Below the pieces are notes generated by a model. It was given only the letters and a program-made list of their open reading frames with translations, searched no databases and was not told the origin of the DNA. A DNA stretch of 33,023 bases from DASPJR01 sp035628505 (GTDB lineage: Bacteria > Planctomycetota > SZUA-567 > H5-PLA8). Positions 18,204-25,778 of this stretch are shown here, one piece after another (the first letter of the stretch is position 1; every line of letters starts with the position of its first letter). The position numbers were made by a program, and so were the translations under genes. The DNA lies in contig DASPJR010000142.1 of assembly GCA_035628505.1 (NCBI GenBank), positions 1 through 33,023 on the forward strand. Direction: 5' to 3'.

Positions 18204-18276
18204 GCGTCCTTAGCTCAGTTGGTAGAGCAGGTGACTCTTAATCACCGGGTCGAAGGTTCGAGTCCTTCAGGACGCA
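18204..18276 (+). tRNA. tRNA-Lys (anticodon CUU)
   Basis: 73 bases. Acceptor arms GCGTCCT (18204-18210) and AGGACGC (18269-18275) pair perfectly; discriminator A; CCA not encoded. The D arm contains AGCTCAGTTGGTAGAGC. The anticodon stem GGTGA/TCACC encloses loop CTCTTAA with anticodon CTT, reading AAG. The T arm contains GGTTCGAGTCC. The 3' end is repeated downstream at 20280-20312. Confidence 0.97.
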
Positions 18277-18279
18277 TTT
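18247..18279 (+). repeat. Left copy of 33-bp direct repeat (attL-like, inside tRNA-Lys)
   Basis: Runs from just after the anticodon stem through the T arm and 3' acceptor to three T residues past the discriminator base. It is identical to 20280-20312. Weaker similarity (8 of 9 bases at 18235-18243) reaches back into the anticodon loop. Confidence 0.85.
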
Positions 18280-18402
18280 TAAATTCTTCCTGCAGTTCCC
18301 CTGCACCGCAAAGCATTTCTACAAACATCACAAGGGAAACCGGTGATTAGCGTCTATCCAGTGTTGATCATTGCGCAAGCGGCCTCCCTTGCGTTCACCG
18401 GG

Positions 18403-20139
18403 CTATTTCACCGTGACCGTAGAGGTCTTGGAATACGACATGTTTCCTGAATTGTCGTAAGCTATCGCGCTATAAACATGGTTTCCCACGGCAACGTTTG
18501 AGATCGTGCAGCCGTAGGGCGCGGTCATGTCGGTCGCCACCAGGGTAGATCCATCATAGAATTCAACTTTCGCGACGCTCCCATCGCTGTCGGTTGCATC
18601 GACGGATAATGTAATCGAAGCAGGCGCGACAGAAGTTGTTTTATCTACAGGTGAAGTCAAGCTGACCACGGGGGCGCTATTGCCACTAATCGAAATCGTG
18701 AGGGTTGCTGAAGCCTCGCCCGCAGCATTTTTTGCCGTGACGGTGGAGGTATAGTCCCCCCGGGCGGTCGGTGTCCCAGTGATCTTTCCTGTGGCCGAGT
18801 TGATGGCCAGACCGCGGGGTAAGCCGCTTGCCGCATATTCGCCTGGATCGTTTTCAGCCATCACAGCATAAGCGAAGGCCACATCCAGCGTGCCGCTGGC
18901 ACTTTGATTTTTGATTACAGGTGGCGCTGTCTTAGCGACAAGTTTCAGGAAGGGAAGGTTGGGCAGGCTTCCATCCGCCCCGCGCGGACCATCCATTCCC
19001 ACCGAGGACAAGCTTTGGAAGTCCTTCGCCGTTAAAGGAACAGCGCGGTTCCAACTATTGTTTTCGCCCTTATTAGTCAAGAAAAACGGCTCTTGAGCAT
19101 CGCCGAAGGCAATATTGTTCTGCACGTGGTTGGACACTTCTCGATATTCACTAAACCAGAATCCATTACCGCCATTGCCGAACGAGGTGTTGCCGGATAA
19201 CTGGTAAACCATGCGCCCCGAGTTCTGATCGAAGCCACATTCCTTGTTTTCGAAAGCCAGATTGTTCGTAAGGACTCGGAGAACAGTTTTCGAAAAATCA
19301 GGGTCAACGGCCGGAGGGGAGCGCTTGATATGCGGTCCAAGCTTAAATCCCTGCCCATCACCACGAGGAATTCGACTGCCATCGGCCGCCTCCTCATAGC
19401 CATTCCAGAAAGCCCAGCAATTTTTAATTGTTACGAAGCTGTCGGTTGAAAAGAAGTCGAAGCCGTCATCGGAGCAAAACCAGGCGCGGCAGCCATCAAA
19501 GACATTGCGTTCAGCCTTCACGCCACCGGTGATATTAAAACCATTGGCGTTACGCCAGCCCGTATGGCGGTCGTCAATGTGGTGGGTGTCGCAGTTCAGG
19601 AAGAGATTGTCGTCAGCGCCATTTCCAAGTTGAATTCCGTACCCGCCGATATGGTCAATTTCGAGGTTCTCAAAAATGTTGTGCCGCGACTCAAGGACGC
19701 TCAGACCGCAGGTGCTGCCACCAGCGGGGTTTTGCGCAAAACCGGTAAAGCGCAGGCCTTTCACACGGAGATACTCCACGTAAATGAATCGAATCGCTAC
19801 TGCACCGCTGCCTGTGTAGGAACTGTCCTTGAAGTCAAATATCGGCTTCTCACACGGGTAGTTCTCAATGGTGATGGGCTGAGCGGCTGTGCCCTTCACC
19901 CCTGCAATGTCGATGATGTTGCCCCACTTCGCCGCGCGGGAAATTTTGTAAACTCCCCCGCGCACGTAGCCGTGACCGCCAGGGACCAGAACGCTCACGA
20001 GCTTCTCGAGCGAACCAAAAGGTTTGTCGATAGTGCCCGGATTTTCGTCCTTGCCGTCGGGAGCAAGGTAGAAAGCAGCCCGGGCATCCGCGGAGACGCC
20101 GATGCATACAACCGCGAGTAAAAGGAGGGAGGTTTTCAT
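18403..20139 (-). CDS. Secreted PL9-like right-handed beta-helix polysaccharide lyase with Ig-like domains
   Basis: 578 residues from ATG 20139, chosen for the signal peptide (MKTSLLLLAVVCIGVSADARA) and the GAGG five bases upstream; the frame runs on to 20199. Residues 23-400 form a parallel beta-helix with YLAPDGKDENPGT at its start. CSDDGFDFF (Asp224, Asp225, Asp228) matches the D-D-x-x-D calcium site of PL9 pectate lyases, and GFKLG (Lys266) lies where the PL9 catalytic lysine is expected. The motif usually reading NADGF is NANGF here, so one calcium ligand may be Asn. Then a putative-Ig (He_PIG-like) domain about 405-486 and a Big_9-like domain about 488-578, as on many exo-enzymes. The substrate is probably an acidic polysaccharide, but which one is not decided. 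It is the only gene between the repeated tRNA ends. Confidence 0.85.
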   Translation of the reverse strand: MKTSLLLLAVVCIGVSADARAAFYLAPDGKDENPGTIDKPFGSLEKLVSVLVPGGHGYVRGGVYKISRAAKWGNIIDIAGVKGTAAQPITIENYPCEKPIFDFKDSSYTGSGAVAIRFIYVEYLRVKGLRFTGFAQNPAGGSTCGLSVLESRHNIFENLEIDHIGGYGIQLGNGADDNLFLNCDTHHIDDRHTGWRNANGFNITGGVKAERNVFDGCRAWFCSDDGFDFFSTDSFVTIKNCWAFWNGYEEAADGSRIPRGDGQGFKLGPHIKRSPPAVDPDFSKTVLRVLTNNLAFENKECGFDQNSGRMVYQLSGNTSFGNGGNGFWFSEYREVSNHVQNNIAFGDAQEPFFLTNKGENNSWNRAVPLTAKDFQSLSSVGMDGPRGADGSLPNLPFLKLVAKTAPPVIKNQSASGTLDVAFAYAVMAENDPGEYAASGLPRGLAINSATGKITGTPTARGDYTSTVTAKNAAGEASATLTISISGNSAPVVSLTSPVDKTTSVAPASITLSVDATDSDGSVAKVEFYDGSTLVATDMTAPYGCTISNVAVGNHVYSAIAYDNSGNMSYSKTSTVTVK

Positions 20140-20279
20140 GTGCTCCTCGGATGTTGATTGAAGCGGGCGCGACCGTCGAGCGACCATAACTTCACTCATG
20201 CCCTTCTCAAGACATATTTTTTCTGAATCGAGTAAGTATCAGGCTGTGATCCGCTTGAAAATCCTCGCTTTTAATCCAG

Positions 20280-20312
20280 GGGTCGAAGGTTCGAGTCCTT
20301 CAGGACGCATTT
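20280..20312 (+). repeat. Right copy of 33-bp direct repeat (attR-like tRNA-Lys 3' fragment)
   Basis: An exact copy of 18247-18279, with no upstream tRNA half: the preceding sequence cannot form the acceptor or D arm. It is therefore a tRNA remnant, not a functional tRNA. Confidence 0.85.
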
Positions 20313-20402
20313 CAACCAATCATCTAAGAACATCTGGCGCGAACTCAATACGCAACACATTGATTGCTGACGGGGCTCAGACTGCCGATCGTTGCGCGCT
20401 GG

Positions 20403-21821
20403 TTATTTTCTTCGCGACGGCTCGCCAGAGTAGGGATATGAATCAAACACGTCGTTCGCCGGGTCGGTACGCGGGTCTTGAGTGGAATTCATCCACTTAT
20501 CGAGGGCGCTGCGGAGCTTCTTTTTCGTTTCAGCATATTGCGTATCGTTCGCCACGTTGAAGATCTGCGCGGGATCTTTGCGCAGATCGAAGAGTTCTTC
20601 TTCAGGGCGCTTTTCGCACGCCAGACGGAAGAACTTTTCGATTTCGGGACTTTGCTTTTTCTGTGTGATGAGTTCCTTGCTCGGCGAAGCGTCGATATCG
20701 CCGTAAGGGCCCACCGAGTGCCACAGCACCGGATCGCCCGCTGGATAACGGTCAGGGCGCAAGTTGCGGATGTACAGGAACTCGCTGGTCCGCACGGCGC
20801 GGCTGGGATAGCCCAGATTTCCTTCGCGCACGTTCGCGTGGCGTTCGCGTTCGAAAAAGATGGTTTCCCTCTCGCGCAATTCCTCGGCGGTTGCGCTGCC
20901 CGTCATCAGCGGCAGGAGGCTGCGTCCCGTCATGTCCGGCTCCGCCGGAAGCCCGACGGCAGCTAAGAACGTCGGCGCGAAATCGGTGTGACTGACGAAG
21001 CTGTCGATAACCTGTCCACCTTTGATCTTCGCGGGCCATCGGATCGCCAGCGGCATGTGAGTCCCGGAGTCGTAGAGATTGGCTTTGGCACGCGGAAAAG
21101 GCATCCCGTTGTCGCTGGTCATCACCACGATCGTATTTCCCGTGCGCCCTGATTCTTCGAGCAGCTTGAGAATCTCGCCGCAGTCGCGATCGAAGCGCTG
21201 CACTTCCAGGTAATAGTCCAGGATGTCGCTGCGCACCTCCGGCGTATCGGGCAGGAAAGGCGGGACTTCCACATCTTCGATCTTCATCCCGGATGCCGCG
21301 CCGCTTCCCTTGTTGTAGGGGCGGTGGGGATCATGGCTGCCGTACCAGAAACAGAACGGCTTGTCTGCGGGAACCGTCTCCATGAATTCTTTAATCGTCT
21401 TGAACGTTGGTCCGGCCGGATTGTGCTTGCGGCCATCCAATTGCCCCGGGCCCCAGCCCTTCTGCTGAAGACCCGTAACGTAGCCGGCCGCCTGCAGCAG
21501 TTCCGGATAGATCTTGTACTCCGTCGGCAGTACGCTCCAGAGATTGCCGCTGTTCTTCAGCCGGTGGACCGCTTGGCCAGTCAGAATCGCGGAACGCGAA
21601 GGCGTGCAGGACGGTGAGGCACAATACGAATGCTTGAAGAGCGCACCACCCGCCGCGATTGCGTCGAACGTTGGCGTTTTTACGACTTTGTCGCCATAGG
21701 CGCTGGCATGCGGAAAGGACCAGTCGTCGGCGATCATGAACAGGATATTCGGTCGCGGATCGGCGGCTCCAGCGAAGACCATAGGGACACATAGCAGGCT
21801 AAGCAGCAGCAGACAGCGCAT
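20403..21821 (-). CDS. Secreted family S1 (arylsulfatase-type) sulfatase
   Basis: 472 residues with signal peptide MRCLLLLSLLCVPMVFAGA. ATG 21821 follows AAGGAG at eight bases. It removes sulfate esters (or N-sulfate) from its substrate. Catalytic features: NILFMIADDW with metal-binding Asp32/Asp33; CTPSR at 72-76, in which Cys72 must be oxidised to formylglycine by a separate maturase, none of which is in the window; GSHDPHRPY; and TSDNGM with Asp237/Asn238. The overall pattern (YDSGTHMPLAIRWP, then SLLPLM) recalls sulfamidase/heparan-sulfatase-like S1 members, but the specificity is inference. It lies just outside the right tRNA-end repeat and next to the lyase gene, on the same strand. Confidence 0.95.
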   Translation of the reverse strand: MRCLLLLSLLCVPMVFAGAADPRPNILFMIADDWSFPHASAYGDKVVKTPTFDAIAAGGALFKHSYCASPSCTPSRSAILTGQAVHRLKNSGNLWSVLPTEYKIYPELLQAAGYVTGLQQKGWGPGQLDGRKHNPAGPTFKTIKEFMETVPADKPFCFWYGSHDPHRPYNKGSGAASGMKIEDVEVPPFLPDTPEVRSDILDYYLEVQRFDRDCGEILKLLEESGRTGNTIVVMTSDNGMPFPRAKANLYDSGTHMPLAIRWPAKIKGGQVIDSFVSHTDFAPTFLAAVGLPAEPDMTGRSLLPLMTGSATAEELRERETIFFERERHANVREGNLGYPSRAVRTSEFLYIRNLRPDRYPAGDPVLWHSVGPYGDIDASPSKELITQKKQSPEIEKFFRLACEKRPEEELFDLRKDPAQIFNVANDTQYAETKKKLRSALDKWMNSTQDPRTDPANDVFDSYPYSGEPSRRK

Positions 21822-21908
21822 TAGAGCGGCTCCTTGCTTCAGGTGATAAGAACGATCGTAGAAGGTAGCAGATTCGCGCTATAGAAGCACACGAAAAGAG
21901 CAGGGCAA

Positions 21909-21934
21909 TAAAAAAAGCCCGCTTGATAGCGGGC
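21909..21934 (-). terminator. Rho-independent terminator of the LysM gene
   Basis: Read on the minus strand: GCCCGC-TATCAA-GCGGGC followed by seven T. It separates the LysM gene from the sulfatase gene on the same strand, so they are likely separate transcripts. Confidence 0.85.
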
Positions 21935-21972
21935 CCTGAATTCCGAAGATCGGAACTCAACAGAATCTGTTC

Positions 21973-22989
21973 TTACTTGGCAGCGGGAATGGCGATTTCC
22001 TGTCCAACCTTGAGCTTTGCCGGATCAAGCCCTTTGTTGGCGCTCGTGATGCGCGCGATGGACTTGGGTCCCGAGAAGCCGTAATACTTCTTCGCAATTG
22101 TGCCGAGTGTCTCGCCGGCCTCAACCTTGTGAGTCGTCGCTTCAGTGAGTGTCTCATTCTTTTCAGCTTTGACGCTGCTGGATGCGGCAATCGGCTGCGC
22201 AGAGGCGGGGGCGTCTTTCTTAACTTCTTTTTCCTTTGCCGCGGCAACCGCTGAACCCGAGGGCTGCTTGGAGGCTTCTGCGAACGACGGCAGCTTCATC
22301 AGCACAGTCTTGTTCTGAATAACTGGAATCTTGATGATCATCCCCGGCTTCATCTTGGCTGAGTTCAAACCCGGGTTGGCCTCGACGATCTTCTGCGTGA
22401 ATTTTCCATCGCCGAAGACTTTGCTCGAAATCTTCCACATGTTATCTCCGGCGGCAACCGTGTAGCCGTAACCATCAGCGGGAATCCCGGAGTCATTCGA
22501 GCCTGCCGGACCAGTGCTCTCATGGTCCAGCGCGTCGCTGTGATCCTGCCTGGGTCCGGAATCAGCGGCTGGGCCAAGAATCACTGGAGCGGGCTTGTTG
22601 GCTGCGGGCGTTTTGCCCGGTGCGGCATCGCCATTCTGCACACGATTGCTGGCAGGCGCGGGTGCCGGAAGCGGATTGACGGGCGAGGGCGCTTCTGCGC
22701 TGATGTTTCGAGTCTGGTCATCGACAAAGCGCTGCACCGCCGGATTAAGCTGCGGCGCGGCCGCGGCTGTGTCCACTGGAGCGCCGGCACTTGCGGCGAC
22801 ATGGCCGGTCGGTGCGCCGTCGACCCGGGCAATCTCTGTGCTATAAGCGGCAGGACCGCCCGCCGAGGCTGCTTCAGGCTCGGCATCCGCATCGGGGTTT
22901 CCTTTGACGATGGCGCGGCCGACCAGCAGCGTCACTGCCAGTCCCAGCACCAGGACGACGGCCAGGCCGATGCGAGCATCACGTTTCAT
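21973..22989 (-). CDS. Membrane-anchored protein with two LysM domains
   Basis: 338 residues from ATG 22989, chosen because GGAGG lies ten bases upstream and the protein then opens with a short basic end and one membrane span (about 7-26); the frame extends to 23208 without support. A long Ala/Pro-rich linker follows (about 30-170). LysM 1 is at about 175-222 (YTVAAGDNMWKISSKVFGD) and LysM 2 at about 286-336 (HKVEAGETLGTIAKKYYG), ending at the extreme C-terminus. LysM binds GlcNAc-containing glycans, so the protein probably reaches from the inner membrane to peptidoglycan. No catalytic domain is present. Divergent from the ROK gene. Confidence 0.93.
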   Translation of the reverse strand: MKRDARIGLAVVLVLGLAVTLLVGRAIVKGNPDADAEPEAASAGGPAAYSTEIARVDGAPTGHVAASAGAPVDTAAAAPQLNPAVQRFVDDQTRNISAEAPSPVNPLPAPAPASNRVQNGDAAPGKTPAANKPAPVILGPAADSGPRQDHSDALDHESTGPAGSNDSGIPADGYGYTVAAGDNMWKISSKVFGDGKFTQKIVEANPGLNSAKMKPGMIIKIPVIQNKTVLMKLPSFAEASKQPSGSAVAAAKEKEVKKDAPASAQPIAASSSVKAEKNETLTEATTHKVEAGETLGTIAKKYYGFSGPKSIARITSANKGLDPAKLKVGQEIAIPAAK

Positions 22990-23108
22990 ACGCTGAATTC
23001 CTCCACGGCCAGCTTGTGGCTGGCTGTTCCTGCGAGTGGCGAAAAGGCCAATTCGCCATGGGTTCCATTGCAAAAAAGCAGTCAGACCCGTAAAAAGGAG
23101 ATCGTCCA

Positions 23109-24125
23109 ATGAAGGAGGGTGGCTTGAGCGAAAACGGTGGTAAAGCGGCGTTCCCGATTCTGGCGTTCGATTTCGGCGGAACGCGCGGACGTTGCTGCCT
23201 CGGGGCACCCGATGGGTCCTATGCGCAGGTTGTGGCTTTGGAACGCAGTCGCGATGACGACGGAACGTTCTGGCTGCGGCGTCTGATTCAGGCTGGACGC
23301 GAAATCTGCATCCATACGGCCGGCCTCAAGCTTGTCTCTGTCTCCTTTGGCGGACCGGTAATGCCTGACGGCCGCGTGATTTCCATGCACGTGGCCGGCT
23401 GGGAAAAAGTAGATCTGCGCAGGGAACTCTCTGATGCTTTCGGCGTTCCCGTGTGCATCGAAAACGACGGCAATTCAGGCGCGGTGGGCGAGCATCGCTA
23501 CGGCGCAGGGCGCGGCGCGCACTTCATGATTTACATGACGGTGAGCACCGGGATTGGCGGCGGCGTTATTCTCGGCGATCACCTCTACCGCGGCGTTCAT
23601 GGCATGGCTGGTGAATTCGGCCACATGGTTCTGCATCCGGGCCCCAACGCGCCGCAGTTTGGTTTTGGAAAGCCGGGCATCCTCGAGGCGCTCGCCAGCG
23701 GCAGCATGATCGGCCAGCAGGGCAGCATCGCGCGTGAAAAGATGGGCTCGCGCGTTGGCAAGGCGCAGCTTTTTACCGAGATGGAGGCGAAGCTGGGGCT
23801 GCTGACTGGCAAGGATGTCTTCGATGCCGCTCGCCGGAAAGAAGGCTGGGCAATCGAAGTTCGCGATGCCGCCGTGCGGCACCTGGCACGCGGCGTTGCG
23901 GCGGCGATCTGCGCGTACGACGTGGAACTGGTAGTGATTGGCGGAGGCGTTGCCATGGCTGGCGATGTGCTTTTCGTGCCGCTTCGCAAAGAGGTAAACA
24001 ACTACCTGCCCGCGTTCCTCGAAGGAAAAGTCGAGGTGGTCCAAGCCGCGCTGGGAGACCATGGCGCTTTGCTGGGCGCCGTCGCAAGCGGCAGCGACTA
24101 CATGCAGAAGCACAACCTTCTTTAG
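23109..24125 (+). CDS. ROK-family sugar kinase-like protein lacking the zinc cysteines
   Basis: 338 residues; ATG 23109 follows AAGGAGA by seven bases. ROK proteins are glucokinases, other hexose kinases or sugar-responsive repressors; no DNA-binding domain is present, so a kinase is expected. ATP loop FDFGGTRGR (about 20-28), catalytic Asp120 in ENDGNSGAVGE, STGIGGGVI (146-154), and EFGH (Glu169, His172) are conserved. The usual zinc motif CxCGxxGCxE is FGFGKPGILE (184-193): all three Cys are replaced by Phe, Phe and Ile, while His172 is kept. The phosphorylated sugar is unknown. It is the first gene of a likely operon with comF and rsmE (17 and 10 bp gaps). Confidence 0.9.
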   Translation: MKEGGLSENGGKAAFPILAFDFGGTRGRCCLGAPDGSYAQVVALERSRDDDGTFWLRRLIQAGREICIHTAGLKLVSVSFGGPVMPDGRVISMHVAGWEKVDLRRELSDAFGVPVCIENDGNSGAVGEHRYGAGRGAHFMIYMTVSTGIGGGVILGDHLYRGVHGMAGEFGHMVLHPGPNAPQFGFGKPGILEALASGSMIGQQGSIAREKMGSRVGKAQLFTEMEAKLGLLTGKDVFDAARRKEGWAIEVRDAAVRHLARGVAAAICAYDVELVVIGGGVAMAGDVLFVPLRKEVNNYLPAFLEGKVEVVQAALGDHGALLGAVASGSDYMQKHNLL

Positions 24126-24142
24126 GCGCTGGAATTACTCTC

Positions 24143-24961
24143 ATGCGGCCGGGTCTGGATGCTGCAACCTCGGCGGTTCTCTTTGGCGTGCCTGATGCGC
24201 CATCTCCACGCAATCGCCTCGCCCGTTATTTTGACCAGGCTGCCAGCGCCGCACTGGATCTGCTTTTTCCGCCGCATTGCGGCGCCTGTGACACGCCGCT
24301 TCCGGAGCGTGGAAATCGTTATCTGTGCTGGACGTGTGCGGAGAAGATCGGCTGGATCGGCGTGAACCGCTGCAGACGCTGCGGCGACAGAGTGGGGCTC
24401 GGTTCGGGAGTCGTCGACGATTGTCCCAGCTGCCGCACGCATCCGCCGGCATTCATCAAGGCCGGTTGCGCGGTCGCAAAATATGGTGAAGGCCCGCTGC
24501 GCGATCTGGTTCTGAAAATGAAATTCGGCTCGTGCCCGCATCTGGCGATGCTCTTTGGAACACTCCTGGCCGCTCGGATTGTTGCAACCGGCTTGAGTGA
24601 AGGTAATCCGCTGCTGATTCCAGTGCCGCTTACCCGAACAACGTTCCGCTCGCGAACGTTCAATCAGGCCGAAGAGATTGCCTGGTGCGCGGCGGCAAAA
24701 TGCGGTCTCTCCGTCGAACCGCGCCTGCTGCAGAAAGTGCGCAGCACGCCGCCGCAGGCGCTGCTATCGCTCGAACAGCGCCGCGTCAATCTTAAGGGCG
24801 CATTCGCCTGCAACCAGCGCGTGGCGCGGCGATGTGCAGGGCGCAGCATCATCCTGGTTGATGACGTAATCACGACCGGAAGCACCATTTCAGAGTGCGG
24901 GCGCGTGCTGCACGCTGCAGGCGTGAAAAACATCTTTGCCGCGTCGGTCGCGCGCGCCTGA
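24143..24961 (+). CDS. comF: ComF family phosphoribosyltransferase-like protein
   Basis: 272 residues. The N-terminus carries a double zinc ribbon: C46-x2-C49 with C62-x2-C65, and C77-x2-C80 with C94-x2-C97. A type I phosphoribosyltransferase fold follows, with IPVPLTRTTFRSRTFNQAEEIA and the PRPP-binding loop VDDVITTGST (about 239-248). In naturally competent bacteria ComF helps single-stranded DNA uptake at the inner cytoplasmic face, but homologues are widespread in non-competent species, so competence is not implied. The ribosome site is weak. The stop codon overlaps the ribosome site of rsmE. Confidence 0.93.
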   Translation: MRPGLDAATSAVLFGVPDAPSPRNRLARYFDQAASAALDLLFPPHCGACDTPLPERGNRYLCWTCAEKIGWIGVNRCRRCGDRVGLGSGVVDDCPSCRTHPPAFIKAGCAVAKYGEGPLRDLVLKMKFGSCPHLAMLFGTLLAARIVATGLSEGNPLLIPVPLTRTTFRSRTFNQAEEIAWCAAAKCGLSVEPRLLQKVRSTPPQALLSLEQRRVNLKGAFACNQRVARRCAGRSIILVDDVITTGSTISECGRVLHAAGVKNIFAASVARA

Positions 24962-24971
24962 GGAGTTCGCC

Positions 24972-25703
24972 GTGTCGAAGCTCCGACGTTTTCGTGTGGA
25001 CTCCCTTGAAGCCGCCGCAGTTGGCGCAGTGATCACACTGCCCGAAACAGAAGCAAAACACGCGCGCGTGCTGCGCTTGCAGCCCGGAGAGGCGGTGGAA
25101 CTTTTCGACGCCCAGGGCCGCTGCGCCGAAGGCAGTATTGAACCTGGCGAGCCACTCGTCGTGCGCATCCGCACCGTTCGCGCGCCGCGTGAAGAAGGGC
25201 GGGGGACGGTTACCGTTGCCGTTGCATGGCCGAAGGGCAAGCGCGCAGGGGTGCTTGTCGAGAAGTGCTCGGAACTGGGCGTGAACTGTATTCTTCCCAC
25301 GCGCTTTGCACGGAGCATCGTGAGCAAAGATGAAGAGTCCGAAGGCATTTCACGCCTTCGGCGCATTGCCGCGGAAGCGGCCAAGCAGTGCGGGCGCGGC
25401 GATGTGCCTGAAATCGGCTCCGAGAAAGCCTTTGAGCAGGTGCTGTCGAGCGCGGCAAAAAACACGCTCTGCGTGCTGCTTGATCCGCGTGCTGGGGAAA
25501 GCCTGGCAACGGTGCTTGAACGGGATTGGCACGCTGGAATGTCGCTGCTGCTGATCGTCGGGCCCGAGGGCGGGTTCACGGCCGAAGAGATGCACGCCGC
25601 CGATAGGGCGGGCGTTGTACGCGCGCGAATGGCGGAAACGGTTCTGCGCGTCGAGACTGCCGCGCTGGCGGCCTGCGCCATCGCTGCCTGCGCGAAGCTG
25701 TAA
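24972..25703 (+). CDS. rsmE: 16S rRNA (uracil-1498-N3)-methyltransferase RsmE
   Basis: SPOUT-class methyltransferase that methylates U1498 of 16S rRNA using S-adenosylmethionine. 243 residues from GTG 24972, chosen because AGGAG (24961-24965) lies six bases before it; the frame runs upstream into comF. N-terminal PUA-like part about 1-70 (KHARVLRLQPGEAVELFD), then the knotted domain with VAWPKGKRAGVLVEKCSELG, AAEAAKQCGRGDVPE, LIVGPEGGF and the C-terminal LRVETAALAA. All the expected family motifs are present. Last gene of the ROK-comF-rsmE operon, closed by the hairpin at 25732-25761. Confidence 0.95.
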   Translation: MSKLRRFRVDSLEAAAVGAVITLPETEAKHARVLRLQPGEAVELFDAQGRCAEGSIEPGEPLVVRIRTVRAPREEGRGTVTVAVAWPKGKRAGVLVEKCSELGVNCILPTRFARSIVSKDEESEGISRLRRIAAEAAKQCGRGDVPEIGSEKAFEQVLSSAAKNTLCVLLDPRAGESLATVLERDWHAGMSLLLIVGPEGGFTAEEMHAADRAGVVRARMAETVLRVETAALAACAIAACAKL

Positions 25704-25731
25704 TTTCAGAAGAGATTCTGGTGTGCAAACG

Positions 25732-25761
25732 AAAAGGCCGCACTCGAAGGTGCGGCCTTTT
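25732..25761. terminator. Strong bidirectional terminator
   Basis: A perfect 12-bp stem AAAAGGCCGCAC / GTGCGGCCTTTT with six-base loop TCGAAG. The A and T runs serve both strands, ending the rsmE operon (+) and the FHA/exporter operon (-), which converge here. Confidence 0.9.
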
Positions 25762-25778
25762 GTCTGACTCTTGCTGAA

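Larger units (their letters stand above)
18247..20312. mobile_element. Candidate miniature tRNA-integrated element (single cargo gene)
   Basis: The region is bounded by the tRNA-Lys 3' end and a perfect 33-bp copy of it, 2,033 bp apart in the same orientation, the arrangement left by tyrosine-recombinase integration into a tRNA. The only gene inside is the PL9-like lyase; there is no integrase, excisionase or replication gene. The interior looked AT-richer than the flanking sulfatase in lines I sampled (about 48-52% against 58-63% GC). It may be a remnant or a non-autonomous element. The alternative is a decayed duplicate tRNA. Confidence 0.6.

Noticed and set aside
18162..18350. Plus-strand open frame translating through tRNA-Lys (SLAQLVEQ...)
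   Set aside because: It is the familiar artefact of reading a tRNA gene as protein. The tRNA folds perfectly and the rest of the frame is not conserved-looking.
20198..20560. Plus-strand open frame across the right tRNA fragment
   Set aside because: It translates the tRNA remnant (PGVEGSSPSGRI) and then runs antisense to the sulfatase gene. No ribosome site.
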